A stretch of 64,000 nt of DNA, taken from assembly GCA_019828595.1 (NCBI GenBank), contig JAHQRK010000014.1, positions 1,984,001-2,048,000 of the forward strand, written 5' to 3'. Positions within the stretch are counted from its first letter, which is position 1. Each line of letters opens with the position of its first letter. Below the pieces are notes generated by a model. That model searched no databases, was not told the DNA's origin, and saw only the letters and a list, made by a program, of their open reading frames with translations. The stretch is from Aphanomyces cochlioides. Taxonomy: Eukaryota > Oomycota > Saprolegniomycetes > Saprolegniales > Verrucalvaceae. Both the position numbers and the translations under genes were made by a program. Shown piece by piece: positions 1 to 10,754 of this stretch.

Positions 1-877
1 CCTAAGTTTGTGTAAAAAAATGCTGGGGATATGATTGGCTAAAAATAATTTTACTTTCAATTGATTGGCTAAAAACTGACCTAAGATCTCTATGACTCTG
101 AATGACTTCGCAGGGCGACCTCATCTCGTAGAGCATTCCACATTACTCAGCGCTCTTCACGTTGAGTGGAGAGGTCACTGGCCTCGCCAGCGCAGCGACA
201 ATGCTTCATCGATTTCGTGTACCGTCCCGATCACGACTTCAACTAAGGATCAAAAATTACCTTCTAAAATTGATATTTGCATTATATTTCAGAGGTCTGG
301 CGATTTACTGGCGGTTGATTCAACCAATCGCCGGAGGAAAATTTGAGTAGAACACACAATATTATGTCAAAATTTGACATGTCTATTTGACGGAAAAGAT
401 GTGGATACCCCACTCAGGGATCACCTTTTTAAATTGAATCTTTTAATACTTAATAATTTGTCGAAATTGTATACATATACACAATATTTGTCGACTCATT
501 TCCTGTTAAAGAGCCTGAGGTAAATAATATATTGTGCGTTTTTATATTTATACATAAATGAGTTGTGATAAATTTATAAAGTCTTTCTCCGTTATCAATG
601 GCAGCGTTGACATTTTCTCGCCACCTTCGAGTCACAAACGAGGTGCATATCCTGCTAAACAATCTCCATGATGTGCAATCTACCTGGGGATCCTGTAAGC
701 GCAGTAGAAATGCACAGTTCAAAGGTGTTTCTCTTTTTTGTCAAATTTTTGTGCTTGGTGTCGGGTTGTGTGCATTGTAAGTAACGTGTCCTACTACAAT
801 GTATATCGACATGGACCGAACCGAGCAAAGATCGTGGGAACTTGGCGATTCATTTTGTTTTTTATTGCCTCGGTTTA
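1..877. other. No gene recognised
   Basis: AT-rich flank upstream of the first PLAC8 gene. Short open frames here have no family features and overlap one another on both strands. I see no RNA gene or repeat that I can support. Confidence 0.6.
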
Positions 878-1469
878 ATGTCGAAGCCGTCACCCGTTGA
901 GCCTGTTGATAGTATTCCTGTGGGTGTTCCTTTCGTCGCGTCTGATGCCGGGGCTATGACTGATCCGAATGGAATCATTCTTGGGCGATGGAAGAGCGGC
1001 ATTTGCGATTGTTCCTCAAGCATCGTTCCGAATTGCTGCATGGCATGGTGGTGCCCTTGCATTTCTTTGGGCCAAACAATGGCTCGCATTGGATCCTCTG
1101 GCATGGTCTACATGGTGATGTACGGGGTGCTCTACCTGGCTTCGTTGAGTCTAGCGTCCTCGACTGTGTCGTATGGCCCCGTCTTGTTCTCGGACTCAGA
1201 CGGCGACATCTCCTGGGCTTTCGACAGTCTGCCGTTCAGAATGTACATTCAGCCGATTGCCTTCTGGATTGGAGCCATTTTGCTAATGGTTGCGCGAGGC
1301 ACAGTGCGAGCTCGTTTCAATATTCCTGGTAACTGCTGCAGCGATTGTATCTGTTCCTGCTGCTGCTCCTGCTGTGTCATTGCTCAAATGTCAACGCATG
1401 TTCGAAGCGTACACGCCTGGTCAATGCAATTTTACCTTCAAGGATACATTGCCCGGCTACCAAGTTTAG
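878..1469 (+). pseudogene. PLAC8 family Cys-rich protein, copy 1, frameshifted near the C-terminus
   Basis: This is a small Cys-rich membrane-associated protein of the PLAC8 family; its exact role is not known. The start is the ATG at 878 (MSKPSPVEP), chosen because the intact paralogue at 9344 begins MSKPQPQ. It keeps the family core CCMAWWCPC followed by SLGQTMAR, a hydrophobic middle (MVYMVMYGVLYLASLSL) and the Cys cluster CSDCICSCCCSCCVIAQM. Against copy 3 there is one extra T at about 1401, just after the codons for STHV. This throws the last 20 or so residues out of frame. In the original frame the gene would stop at 1467-1469; as read, it stays open to 1555. It may be a young pseudogene, a protein with an altered tail, or a sequencing error. 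Confidence 0.75.
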
Positions 1470-1554
1470 GTTTCAGCTATCTCATATCGAGTTTAACAAA
1501 CCCAAGTTTTAATTCTCATCAGTTCTTTTTGAAGGAGAAAGCTAGGGTCGCTTA

Positions 1555-1567
1555 GGACCTGTTCCAA
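1555..1567 (+). repeat. Left terminal inverted repeat of the Harbinger element
   Basis: GGACCTGTTCCAA, preceded by target copy TTA. It exactly matches the reverse complement of 4085-4097. Confidence 0.92.
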
Positions 1568-1715
1568 GTAAGAATGGGAGAATGAGCAAGAACGAGCAGA
1601 AATTGAAATTCGTCTTGTTCGCCGGCTCATTCTTGTTCGACCAATGGATTATGATTGGATGAAATAACTTCCAGTAAATGCGCAACACATCAACGTCCAT
1701 TTCTGTGTTTGGAAG

Positions 1716-2936
1716 ATGCCTCCCAAGACCAAGACCAAGCCATCGAAGATGACCAAGGCGCAACTCGTCGAGTAGTTCCAACTACTTCAGCGACATGTCT
1801 CTCTCATCACAGCCACATCTCAAGGCTCCCAAGTTGATACACCCACCACTCACGACGTGACCTCGACGACTGGACCGACCGCAACGCGCGATTTCGACAC
1901 ACTAGTTATGGCGAAATCGACCGACGCCGTCGGTACAGTCGTCGAGCTTCCGGTTGTATACACCCAAGACATGGTTTTTACATTACTGGAGCTGCGATAT
2001 ACATCGTTCAAAGCAGCTTTCAATGGAAATTTGTCCAGCAAGCAACTCAGCGTCCTCTGGGCAAAGCTTTCATTGCGCTTCAATATCATGACGGATCAAC
2101 CTCGAAAAGTACTTTAACTTACCAACTACCATATTAACTTGCTGTGAATTCTAGGTATCTGTCGATTCATTGAAAAACAAGCTAAGAAAGTTGCGCGCTG
2201 AGTTTATTACCGTACAACATGGATTGAAAGCTACGGGGAATGATGAAATAGCGTCCCCAAAGCTACCCGAGTACCAGCGATATGCTGGTTGCTTACTCTG
2301 ACCTGCATGGTATTGGTGACATTGAGTTTGGGATGGAATGTGCTCCTCTTGTCGATGATTCGGGAGATCACACTGATGGTAAGAGTAAAGTGCAGAAGTC
2401 ACCATGATTATGATGGAGTAGACATGGAATTAACAGCATCAAACGCGAACAAACGCAAGATGGAAATTGAAAGAGAAATCCAAAGTCAACGCCACGGACG
2501 CAAAAAGCACCAGCCGGACTTGGCCTCAGGGCTCAACAGCCTTGGGGAAATGCTATCAAATGGACTTATCGAGGCTGCAAAAGTCAACGCGAGTCACAGC
2601 GCCCCTGACAATGATCTCTTGGGACAGATGTCACAAATAATGGACCTCATGAAAGACACAAAGGCGAGCATTGACAAAACAAACGAGGTCAACGACAAGA
2701 TGCTTGAGTTTCTCAAGAGTAATGGCATGAGCTTCGTCGATCGATTACAATTCAACATTGTTAAAAATGAATTGTTTGATAGAATCTCTTGTTCTTTGCG
2801 CACACGGCCCTTCCACTTGATTGAGATCTTCATCCAGCACTGTGTCGCCACCAATATGCATCCACTCAGGAAATTCATTGGGCTCGATTTCAAGTGTTTC
2901 TTCATTGTAATCAATAAACCAGTTGTGCAAGACTAA
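1716..2936 (+). pseudogene. Harbinger second gene (Myb/SANT-like DNA-binding protein), degraded
   Basis: The reading starts at the ATG at 1716 (MPPKTKTKPSK) but meets TAG at 1773. A second frame from about 1857 contains FTLLELRYTSFKAAF and KQLSVLWAKLSLRFN, the Trp-spaced helices typical of Harbinger-associated Myb-like proteins. A likely intron (GTACTT to TCTAG, about 2109-2154) joins this to SVDSLKNKLRKLRAEF. A further frame change leads to a Lys/Glu-rich C-terminal part (from about 2424) with LLGQMSQIMDLMKDTKAS. No single open frame covers it, so it is read as dead or badly damaged. The last 190 nt overlap the 3' end of the transposase on the other strand. The family assignment rests on position and sequence character. 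Confidence 0.6.
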
Positions 2937-3923
2937 ACTCGCTTCAATCAAGCGAGCCATATCACTCGGGTGATGATGCAGCAGCTCGATTTTAAAGATT
3001 CGAAACTTGTTTTTCCACAAGCCAAATGCGCATTCCACGACCATGCGACTGCGACTATGAACCAAGTTGTATTTTGCTTCGTCGTCGGGCATGCCATAGA
3101 AGATTGTGTATGGCGTCATTATGTGAGAATACAATTTGTAACCTGCATCGGCTAGAAAACAGCCCCCCCTTGGCACTTTTTGATGGCACGTACGACCGAA
3201 CTCAGAGAAGTTGAACACTGACTTGTCATTTTGACTCCCAGATCGCAACGAGTACGACATGAACTTCATGCGGTGGTCGACAACAGCTTGCATATTGAAC
3301 GCGGGAAATCCTTTGCGACAATACCAGCCAGTAAAGTTTTCAAAGCGCTTCACTGATATCAAACTTCCATCAATAGCTCCGTATACATTGGGAAAGCCAA
3401 GAGAGTCAAATCCAATTCGTATAGCTTCCCAGCCGTCGTTCGACGTTGGCAGTGTGATGACATCCAAAAGGTAACAGAGTTGAATAACCAAAAGGACTTG
3501 ATTACAGCATTCGTACGCTCTTGTTTTTGAAATGCCACACAATGCGGCTGTCGATTCGACGCCGTCTGAATGAGTCAGATAGTGAATCAAACAGGCCACA
3601 CGGTCATCAATACCGAACGTATTTCGATGGTGGAGGGGAGGGTGAACACGATGCCAAGCAGACTCAACATTCTCGACGATGCGGGCGTATGTCGAGCGAG
3701 AACATCGTAAATGTCGTAAAAACCACGCGTCCAGGTTAGCGCTTGACTTTACAAGCTTCCAGGTGTTGCTTGGAACCGTGAATGTGTTTGCCTTTGGTGT
3801 GCGATTACTTCGACCATCATAGGTCGATAAAACGGCGGCAACGACGGCAAGGACCGAGACGCAAAGTACAACTTCTTTCTCCATTCCAAAGTCGACGAAT
3901 AAGTGGTGTTGGAGAGGATCCAT
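2745..3923 (-). CDS. PIF/Harbinger DDE transposase
   Basis: The 392-aa protein is a typical length for this superfamily and has one uninterrupted frame. The N-terminal half has a helix-turn-helix-like region (RVACLIHYLTHSDGVES, then ALCGISKTRAYECCNQV). The catalytic core shows the three expected acidic positions: Asp in YGAIDGSLI, Asp in FLADAGYKLY and Glu in MVVECAFGLWKNKF. It would cut and paste the surrounding element by recognising its 13-bp ends. It lies inside intact inverted repeats, so it could be active; its DNA-binding partner gene on the opposite strand looks broken. Start ATG at 3923. Confidence 0.9.
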   Translation of the reverse strand: MDPLQHHLFVDFGMEKEVVLCVSVLAVVAAVLSTYDGRSNRTPKANTFTVPSNTWKLVKSSANLDAWFLRHLRCSRSTYARIVENVESAWHRVHPPLHHRNTFGIDDRVACLIHYLTHSDGVESTAALCGISKTRAYECCNQVLLVIQLCYLLDVITLPTSNDGWEAIRIGFDSLGFPNVYGAIDGSLISVKRFENFTGWYCRKGFPAFNMQAVVDHRMKFMSYSLRSGSQNDKSVFNFSEFGRTCHQKVPRGGCFLADAGYKLYSHIMTPYTIFYGMPDDEAKYNLVHSRSRMVVECAFGLWKNKFRIFKIELLHHHPSDMARLIEASLVLHNWFIDYNEETLEIEPNEFPEWMHIGGDTVLDEDLNQVEGPCAQRTRDSIKQFIFNNVEL

Positions 3924-4084
3924 TGTTCATTCACTACTGGCTAAAAGCAATATATATTTCATCCAATATCTATCAATTATAGCTGGAATGACCTGGAATG
4001 GCCCTCTGTGGGTCGGCTGACAATTTTGAACTCAGAACGAGATGGAACGTGATTTGATTGGCTCTACCCCGTCTGAAAAGTTAG

Positions 4085-4097
4085 TTGGAACAGGTCC
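4085..4097 (-). repeat. Right terminal inverted repeat of the Harbinger element
   Basis: TTGGAACAGGTCC, followed by target copy TTA at 4098-4100. Confidence 0.92.
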
Positions 4098-4100
4098 TTA

Positions 4101-4908
4101 CAACAACGAAGTATTACAATGCGCATTTATTCTGCACATACATTGTTGCATATCACGACAATGCAGTAATTATATTAATATTGTTGTTGGAACACATTTG
4201 CTAATCCTCAACTGTCAAAATTATATCTCTAAGTCATATAATAACTTGTATAAACTTGTAAAATCATTTATCGTAATCATCGCATAATGATCAAATATTA
4301 TCCCTTTTTACTATATATCCTTTCACATATAATATCTTGGGACAAATTTAATCACCAATTTATAGAGTATTGACTGTTTGACTGACTGAAACCAGATGCG
4401 AAGACATTGAGTCTTCAAGGAGACATTCCAGCTGCGATTGTCAATGCTCTAGGAGCTCTTGGTGCACTCAATCAAATGCCAATTGCTGTGCGAAAGTGCC
4501 TTTCTGCACCCTTGTACTATTGCGCTTCTCATAGGTGCATCGTTGTTAGCACACAGTCTCTCCTCATCAATAATTTATACGGAGACTATTGTCAGGGTCC
4601 ATTGAGATCAGGCACGACTAAAATGCCAATAAAACGACCAATTTTCATCCGATTTAACTGATTCTTTATTTTTCATACAAAAATTAGAGATAAATTCCAA
4701 AAACTTTTTCTGTGACTGCGACTCGATTTGTGTATGTCTTGATCGTCAAAATTACCGTTCATTTAATGCAAAATGGAAATGTTGCGAGACAGAGATTAGG
4801 TTTAAAATTCTCTCTTTTAATTGGACAAAAGTCAGGTGTTGCAAATATGATGTATAAAATTATACAGTTTATTCAAGGATAAAATATAATATTTCACAGT
4901 TAAACCCA
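4101..4908. other. Non-coding AT-rich spacer
   Basis: I see no recognisable gene. An open frame at 4407-4661 has no family features. I looked here for the outer end of the neighbouring Tc1-type element and found no convincing inverted repeat. Confidence 0.5.
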
Positions 4909-6302
4909 TTATTGGCTTTCTTCACCAGAATCTTCTCCGAGCAAAAATTGGACATCGCCGTCGCCGCCGTTGTCGGACTCGTCTTCACTTCCAGCCAACG
5001 GTACGGTGTCATCGTCTACAGCCATGTACTTATCTTCGAAAGACTGAGCCTTCTTGAATGCTGCCAACCATTGAGATGACGTTACCTCGCTCAAGTATTT
5101 CGTCAAGCGCTCATGCATCTCATCCATTGACTTAGAGACGCGCATTGCAATCTTCTGCTTCACGATACCCCAGACAACTTCGATCGGTTGTAGTTCCGGA
5201 TGGTAAGGAGGCGTAAAGTATAGTGTGTGACCAAACTTCGTAGCAATAAGCTGAGCAGCATACTGGGGACCTTCTCGGTTCATCTTCACCAGCGACAGCA
5301 GCTCGGCTTTCCTCAACCTTGAGTCAAAATCAATGTGTTTCTCCGCCAGCCATGCCTGTATTTCGGCCACACGACTGCTGCTTCTTGGACAAGGATTGGT
5401 CGCACGCTTGTGATAACTCGCTCCGTCCATGTGAATGTTGCAAGAGCCGTGATCAGCGCGGAGTCTTTGACAAAGCTTCCCAAACCAATCCTCAAATATG
5501 GTGCTTGTGAAGTTGCCATGATAATCATCTTCATCATCCAGAAACGCCGTTCGTTCTCTTCTGCGTTTGCGTGTTGGTTTTTGTTGGGAAGGCCACATAC
5601 TCACTGATCCATCAACCCAAGAACCAGTCATCGTCCCGCGCACATCGGACTTGACAATGCCGGCCCCGACAATGCACATTCTGGGACCCTTGCCACTCTT
5701 CGTCTTGCGCTGCTTCGACTCAACAGTTTTGCCAGGTGAGTGGTTGAGATTACAGTATGATTCGTCTAAAAACACTTCAGGCACCAACAATGCCGACTCA
5801 CCAAGGTGTTTGCAGTTTTTGTTCGCAAGTATTTGGCGCGGAAGGCAACGTTGGCCTCTGACTCTGCGAGAAAGAAATGTGCCTGGCCTTTCTGAAATTT
5901 GAAGCCCATTCTGTTGAGAACTTTGCGCATCGTCCGTTTCGCGACCACAATATTGAATTGCTCATTGAGTTCCGTGCACAACATTTCTGCAGAAACTGGC
6001 AGGCATTGGTCATTTGCGGCCATTATCATTTCTCGAATCTCAGTTGTGAACTTGTGTGCAGCCGAGCGAGGACGATGACCCCGAACACTGGGATTCGACT
6101 TGAAGGATGGATCATTGTTGCGTTTCCACTCAGTTATAACAAGCCCGACAGTTGATTTAGCAAACCCCAGGCAAGCGCTGACACTGTCCCTGACTTTTGA
6201 CTGAACGCCAGGCTTCTTTTCTTCCTTGTTGGCCATGAAATACTGGTGACACTTGACCACCAACAGCTTCTCGGCCGGCGACAAGACATGTTTTTTCTCC
6301 AT
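4909..6302 (-). pseudogene. IS630/Tc1-mariner type transposase with one frameshift
   Basis: The N-terminal part (6302 down to about 5810) starts MEKKHVLSPAEKLLV and holds a helix-turn-helix segment, with VRDSVSACLGFAKSTV followed by a basic linker. The C-terminal part (about 5830 down to 4909) carries the catalytic domain: Asp in EVFLDESYCNLNHS, Asp in NIHMDGASYHKRA and Glu in YHPELQPIEVVWG. The two halves are in different frames and join at about 5810-5825, where the sequence can be read into either frame. The C-terminus is acidic (EDESDNGGDGD). The three catalytic residues survive, so decay is recent or the shift is a sequence error. No element ends were found. Confidence 0.8.
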
Positions 6303-6780
6303 AGTTCTGTCAATTCTGAAGCAAATTTGATTTTAAAGGTTGCTAAATACTGAGTGAATTAAGAGCTGTTAGCCAATCGTTTTATCTCTGTGAAATTCGA
6401 TTTGCATCGTATTTATAATATAGTTCAAAGTGGCCGTGCCGGATCCCAATGGGCCCCAACAATACTAGTATTTTGTAGAACGTCTGTTGGTAATGGTCAT
6501 CCAAGCATCGACACCATTAGCTTGTCAATCAACCATTCTGTTTCAACGGGACTAACTTTGCCATCCAGCATTGACTCAAGACCAAAGTTCCTACATTCGT
6601 CACTGTGTCCAATCTGTATCCATGCCTTCAAAGCCAAGGATCGAGTACACTTCGCTCCAGTGACTCGAAAGCCTCAACCCAAAGATGTTTTGGCATGTGT
6701 CCACGCGGGCTCTATCGCGACAGGTGAACTTTCTTATAAAATCAGCAGATGCCCATTTCACATTTCATCGTATTGGTCTC
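6303..6780. other. Spacer upstream of PLAC8 copy 2
   Basis: It presumably holds the promoter of the gene at 6781. The open frame at 6390-6848 runs through it and the gene start in a different frame and has no family features. Confidence 0.45.
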
Positions 6781-7364
6781 ATGTCCAAGCCGGAAGACGA
6801 CCAAGTCGAGCTTGCCATGCCCGTGGCGGTGTCATTCGTCGCCTCTGAAGTTCCCCGTTTGAATGACACGAATGGAATCCTTCTTGGTCAGTGGAGTAGC
6901 GGCTTCTGCAGTTGTTTCTCGAGCATCTTTCCGAATTGCTGCCTGGCGTTCTGGTGTCCTTGTATCTCTTTGGGCCAAACCATGGCTCGCGTCGGATCTT
7001 CAGGCATGACATACATAGTCTTGTACGGCGTGCTCTATCTCTTCTCCGCCGGCGTGCAACCTCGTCAATCTCGATATGGACTATGTGGCTCAGCTTGTCA
7101 GGTGATGATGCCATCAATTCCGGCGGTTCGTGGAGTGCATACTTTCAGCCATGTCTTGTCGTGCTTGCGGCAATCGTGCTCATGGTTGCTCGAGGCACCG
7201 TGCGCGCTCGATTCGAGATTCCTGGCAATGGGTTTGGAGATTGCCTGTGCTCTTGCTGCTGCTCCTGCTGTGTCATTGCTCAAATGGCGACGCATGTTGA
7301 AGCGTACACGCCTGGCCAATGCGATTTCCATTTCAAGGACACATTACCGGCCTACAAAGCTTAG
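6781..7364 (+). pseudogene. PLAC8 family Cys-rich protein, copy 2, frameshifted in the middle
   Basis: The start at 6781 gives MSKPEDDQVELAMPVAV, matching copies 1 and 3. The N-terminal half holds FPNCCLAFWCPC followed by SLGQTMAR. After GVLYLFSAGVQ (about 7045-7070) the homologous sequence continues in another frame: a hydrophobic stretch (AAIVLMVARGTVRARF), the Cys cluster CLCSCCCSCCVIAQM and the family tail HVEAYTPGQCDF, ending at the TAG at 7362-7364. The total length is not a multiple of three, so one small indel explains it. Two of the three tandem copies are therefore broken. Confidence 0.78.
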
Positions 7365-7908
7365 CACGTTAGCTCTCATCAATTTAATGCAAACTTATTG
7401 CGTCTCCTTCCTCACTTAAAGGATGACTTTGATAATCTCCAAGGTTGGAAAGCCCAAGCTGACAAGCTCGAAATGACTTCTTGAAAAGCCAGTGAGATGA
7501 AAGCCATTCGAGCTGGAGCCACTTTGCTTTGGACAATTTTGATTTAAGGCCATGATTTTGCTTTGTCAAGCCTTTCTCGCTATATTAGCATCCCCGCAGT
7601 TGTGGGGGTGGAACCATAGGCTAAAGCCCTGTAGTTCTTTTGGGGTTGATTTGGACAGAGGCATCAATGGACTCGACTGTGCTGCCTAATGACTTTGTTG
7701 GTTTTCTGTGCATACAGTCGAAACAGCATAGACAGTTACAAGTCGTCTGGCGAATAATCGCTGAGTTTGACACCCATCGAGCTGTCTTTGGAGTTGACTT
7801 TGGCCACAGAGTTGTCTCCAACTCGTTCTGTCAAACGCCAAGACTTTGAACCATGAACATTTTGGTTCCATTGCCAGTGAAACCTGTCTCAACATGGAAT
7901 ATAAATAA

Positions 7909-7995
7909 TATTGTCAATTTCAGTCAAATTTGTATTTTCGACCAAAAATCAAATACATTTCCAAATCGATTTGACCATACTGAAGCCAAGTTATA
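7909..7995 (+). repeat. 87-bp direct repeat, unit A
   Basis: It matches 8199-8285 with one difference (T/C at 7914/8204); the units lie 290 bp apart. It begins TATTGTCAATTTCAGTCAAA. Confidence 0.88.
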
Positions 7996-8020
7996 CCGAA
8001 TATTGGCCAAATTAATTGCA
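7993..8020 (+). repeat. 28-bp repeat block shared with 8806-8833
   Basis: The block ATACCGAATATTGGCCAAAT and the following 8 bases are identical at both sites. It directly follows the 87-bp unit A. Confidence 0.8.
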
Positions 8021-8198
8021 AGTGTGTTTGGGGGGGTTAGGGTGTGTTTTGCGTGAATTAGTTAAATACTCGATTCTGATTGGCTGCGAGGTTGGGAAAT
8101 CGATTTAAAAAATCGATACATATCCAGCCCATTTCACTATTTAGAATGAATATCACAATACAAAACATGTATTTTCACATGATATTATCTTTGAAAGG

Positions 8199-8285
8199 TA
8201 TTGCCAATTTCAGTCAAATTTGTATTTTCGACCAAAAATCAAATACATTTCCAAATCGATTTGACCATACTGAAGCCAAGTTATA
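8199..8285 (+). repeat. 87-bp direct repeat, unit B
   Basis: Second copy of 7909-7995 with one mismatch. Confidence 0.88.
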
Positions 8286-8805
8286 TTGTCTTTTTCAGCC
8301 AAATTTGTGAAGGGTGGCCAGTAAATTATTAAATTTAGGACCGGTTCGACGACTCTCTGCTTCTTTGTGATTGGTCATAACTTGAACAATACAAGTATGA
8401 CTCTGTTTCCAAATTTTCCACACAGAACATGGACAGAACGCCGACATCAACACCAACGAGAACACCGCCTCAAGGACTTCGACGCAGTTCAAGATTGCAA
8501 CAGCCACAGCCCAATGAGGCTCCCCAAAGACAACATCCAGCGCTATATGCCTTCGTGGTTGAATTTCGTGTCAAGGACACTGTGCAACAACGAGTGTCAA
8601 CAGCAAAGACGGCTTGATAGAGTGTTGCCATCGGATTGTTCTCTCTGAATGTTCAAAAACTGGATGCCACCACTCATTTAGTAGGCGATACAAGTATTGG
8701 ATAGTATCTATTAATAGCACCCAAATACTGAATTTTGGTTGGCTGATACTTCGTCGTTTCGTATCGGTTTGAACGTCTACCTCACAAATTCGAATGAAAA
8801 CAACA

Positions 8806-8833
8806 ATACCGAATATTGGCCAAATTAATTGCA
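8806..8833 (+). repeat. 28-bp repeat block shared with 7993-8020
   Basis: Identical 28-bp block. It is followed by a segment also found near 8139, so the order of blocks is shuffled. Confidence 0.8.
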
Positions 8834-9343
8834 TGTGTATCTATTTAGAATGAATCTCACAATATTTTCAATCCAATTAATATGCATACAATTTTCTCAG
8901 AGCAAGATCTCTGACATCCAGAACGGCAATTTACCAGTCTTTTCAATGCTTCGAAATTACAAGCTCTCCGTTTCGAGAGCTGGAATGATGAAAGAAGTGT
9001 GCGACAAACTGATATCAATTTTTCTGTCATAACTAATATTTGTTTATATATTAATTGATACAATATATTAATATCAATGCAATCTAGTGAATATGACGAC
9101 ATTTGCACATCAATGCTGCATGGTGAGCGTTTGCAACAAAATTGTGTTCATGCAGCTCTGGAATCCTTGGATGCCATATTATGGCATCCAATAATATTCA
9201 CCAGCTAGTAAAGTAAACAAACATGCATTCAAGCCACTTGCATGCTCTTGAGGTCCTTGGAGCTCAATAAATACGATCCATACCTCCAACTTTTCAAATT
9301 TTTGGTTGCTCCCTGCCATATTCAAACTTTCTTCCTTCTACCA

Positions 9344-9949
9344 ATGTCAAAGCCACAACCTCAAGTCGAGACTGCCGTGCCTGTTGCTGTTCCTTACGTC
9401 GCCGTGGAAGTTGTCACTCCTCAAGCTGATACTAATGGAATCCTCGAGGGGCAATGGAAAGCCGGCATTTGCGACTGCTGCAACGACCTTGTGCCGAACT
9501 GCTGCATGGCGTGGTGGTGTCCTTGTGTCTCGTTGGGCCAAACCATGGCCCGCGTCGAAGCCTCTGGCACGACCTACATGGTGATCTATGGGTTGCTTTA
9601 CCTCGCCTCATTGGGAATGTCCTTCTCGTCCGTGGTGGAAGGGGATGGATGGTTCTCCCACCACAACGATTACTACTACCGATACAACTACCACGAGAGC
9701 CACTTTACGTGGAAATCGATTGTTCAGTGCATTGCTTTCGTGATTTCAACCATTGTCCTCATGGCTGCAAGAAGCTCAGTTCGCTCTCGATTCAACATCG
9801 TTGGCGATGGCTGCACTGACTGCATCTGCTCCTGCTTCTGCTCTTGCTGTGTCATTGCTCAAATGGCGACGCATGTCGAAGCTTACACGCCTGGTCAATG
9901 TGACTTTGGCTTCAAAGACACCTTGCCGGCCTACCAACCAGCAGCTTAG
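9344..9949 (+). CDS. PLAC8 family Cys-rich protein, copy 3 (intact)
   Basis: The 201-aa protein has an uninterrupted frame from MSKPQPQVETAV to KDTLPAYQPAA. It carries the PLAC8 core: CDCCNDLVPNCCMAWWCPC and SLGQTMARVEAS, a hydrophobic segment (TYMVIYGLLYLASLGMSFSS), a second hydrophobic segment near IVLMAARSSVRSRF, and the cluster CTDCICSCFCSCCVIAQM. PLAC8 proteins are small membrane-associated proteins of varied or unknown function. An upstream in-frame extension to 9242 is less likely because the three paralogues all share the MSKP start. It is the only member of the local three-gene array without a frameshift. Confidence 0.88.
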   Translation: MSKPQPQVETAVPVAVPYVAVEVVTPQADTNGILEGQWKAGICDCCNDLVPNCCMAWWCPCVSLGQTMARVEASGTTYMVIYGLLYLASLGMSFSSVVEGDGWFSHHNDYYYRYNYHESHFTWKSIVQCIAFVISTIVLMAARSSVRSRFNIVGDGCTDCICSCFCSCCVIAQMATHVEAYTPGQCDFGFKDTLPAYQPAA

Positions 9950-10754
9950 ATCTCCTAATTATCCAGTTCCAACTAATTACGTCTTATCTCACACTTGTCA
10001 GTTCAAATCGTCTTGAGCGTCAATCAGGGTTGGCCAGGCACGAGATCAACCAGCTCTTATCTTACTGCGTAACAGAAAGTTAGAAGAAAGGCCAAGAGAG
10101 AAGATTCACTCAGCTCTAGCGGAAGGGCGAGCGGAATGCATCCCCATGTCGTTGACTTTGCTATCTCACACGCTATCGTCTTTGAACACACATCTCCACG
10201 ACTAAACGAACGAAAAAAACATCGTCTTGTTCCTTGTCTGATCGACGAAACCAAAATTGGCACGCTCTTGAAACCTTGAGCTACAATCCATGACAGCCGT
10301 GCGTCCAACCATCGCTCGCACCCATGAGCTATACCGACCTCGACGCCAATTCTTTCACGTAACGTTAGTGACTATAGCCAGCTCAGCTTGCATCTCTCTT
10401 GCTTTGGAGCGTCATCTTCATTGTTCTGTTGCTCTTCCTCCATGCCAAACTGATTCGCAAGATCTTGTTCGTGTTGACAACAAACTGCAGCATTCGTCAC
10501 TCTGTTGTCTTCATCACCTTGTTCCAATCTCATTACGAACATTCCATTGCTCGACAGGTCTCCTTACTACAGTCGAGCTCTAAAGTCCTTCAAGAGCACG
10601 AAAAAGGCATTTTATAAGAGCTAGAGGCATAAGCTTAAGGTTAACTTTTATCGTGGTTTTGTGCAAATTTGTGAAATTTTACATACATTCTGAAATATCA
10701 ACATAAAAAATGATTGTCATCGTGGCTTCTAATTTTTTGGTCAGTTCCTTCAAA
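9950..10754. other. Spacer with one weak gene candidate
   Basis: Apart from the possible small membrane protein at 10324-10617, I see nothing supported here. Confidence 0.4.
10324..10617 (+). CDS. Possible small single-pass membrane protein (two exons)
   Basis: A tentative model joins 10324-10358 (MSYTDLDANSF) across a 51-nt intron (GTAACG to TTGGAG) to 10410-10617, giving about 80 aa. The second exon encodes a strongly hydrophobic run (VIFIVLLLFLHAKLI) followed by a polar tail ending HEKGIL. I do not recognise the protein, and the intron is weakly supported. Confidence 0.3.

Larger units (their letters stand above)
1555..4097. mobile_element. Complete PIF/Harbinger DNA transposon
   Basis: The 2543-bp element is bounded by perfect 13-bp terminal inverted repeats, GGACCTGTTCCAA at 1555-1567 and its reverse complement at 4085-4097. 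TTA is duplicated on both sides (1552-1554 and 4098-4100), the 3-bp target duplication typical of PIF/Harbinger. It carries two convergent genes, as this superfamily does: a DDE transposase on the minus strand and a Myb/SANT-like DNA-binding protein on the plus strand. The transposase frame is intact but the second gene has stops and frame changes. It inserted 3' of PLAC8 copy 1, beyond that gene's original stop. Confidence 0.92.
7365..9343. other. Repeat-bearing non-coding region between PLAC8 copies 2 and 3
   Basis: No convincing gene. The region contains an 87-bp direct repeat and shorter shared blocks (listed separately) that look like a broken repetitive element. A short block TATTTAGAATGAATMTCACA also occurs twice, near 8139 and 8841. 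Confidence 0.55.

Noticed and set aside
1857..2117. Mirror-image frames on both strands in the Harbinger second gene
   Set aside because: Only the plus-strand reading carries the Myb-like Trp/Leu pattern.
3260..3740. Plus-strand frames across the Harbinger transposase
   Set aside because: Antisense of the DDE domain.
7909..8285. CRISPR-like direct repeats
   Set aside because: Only two 87-bp units 290 bp apart with no regular spacers; a eukaryotic repeat context.
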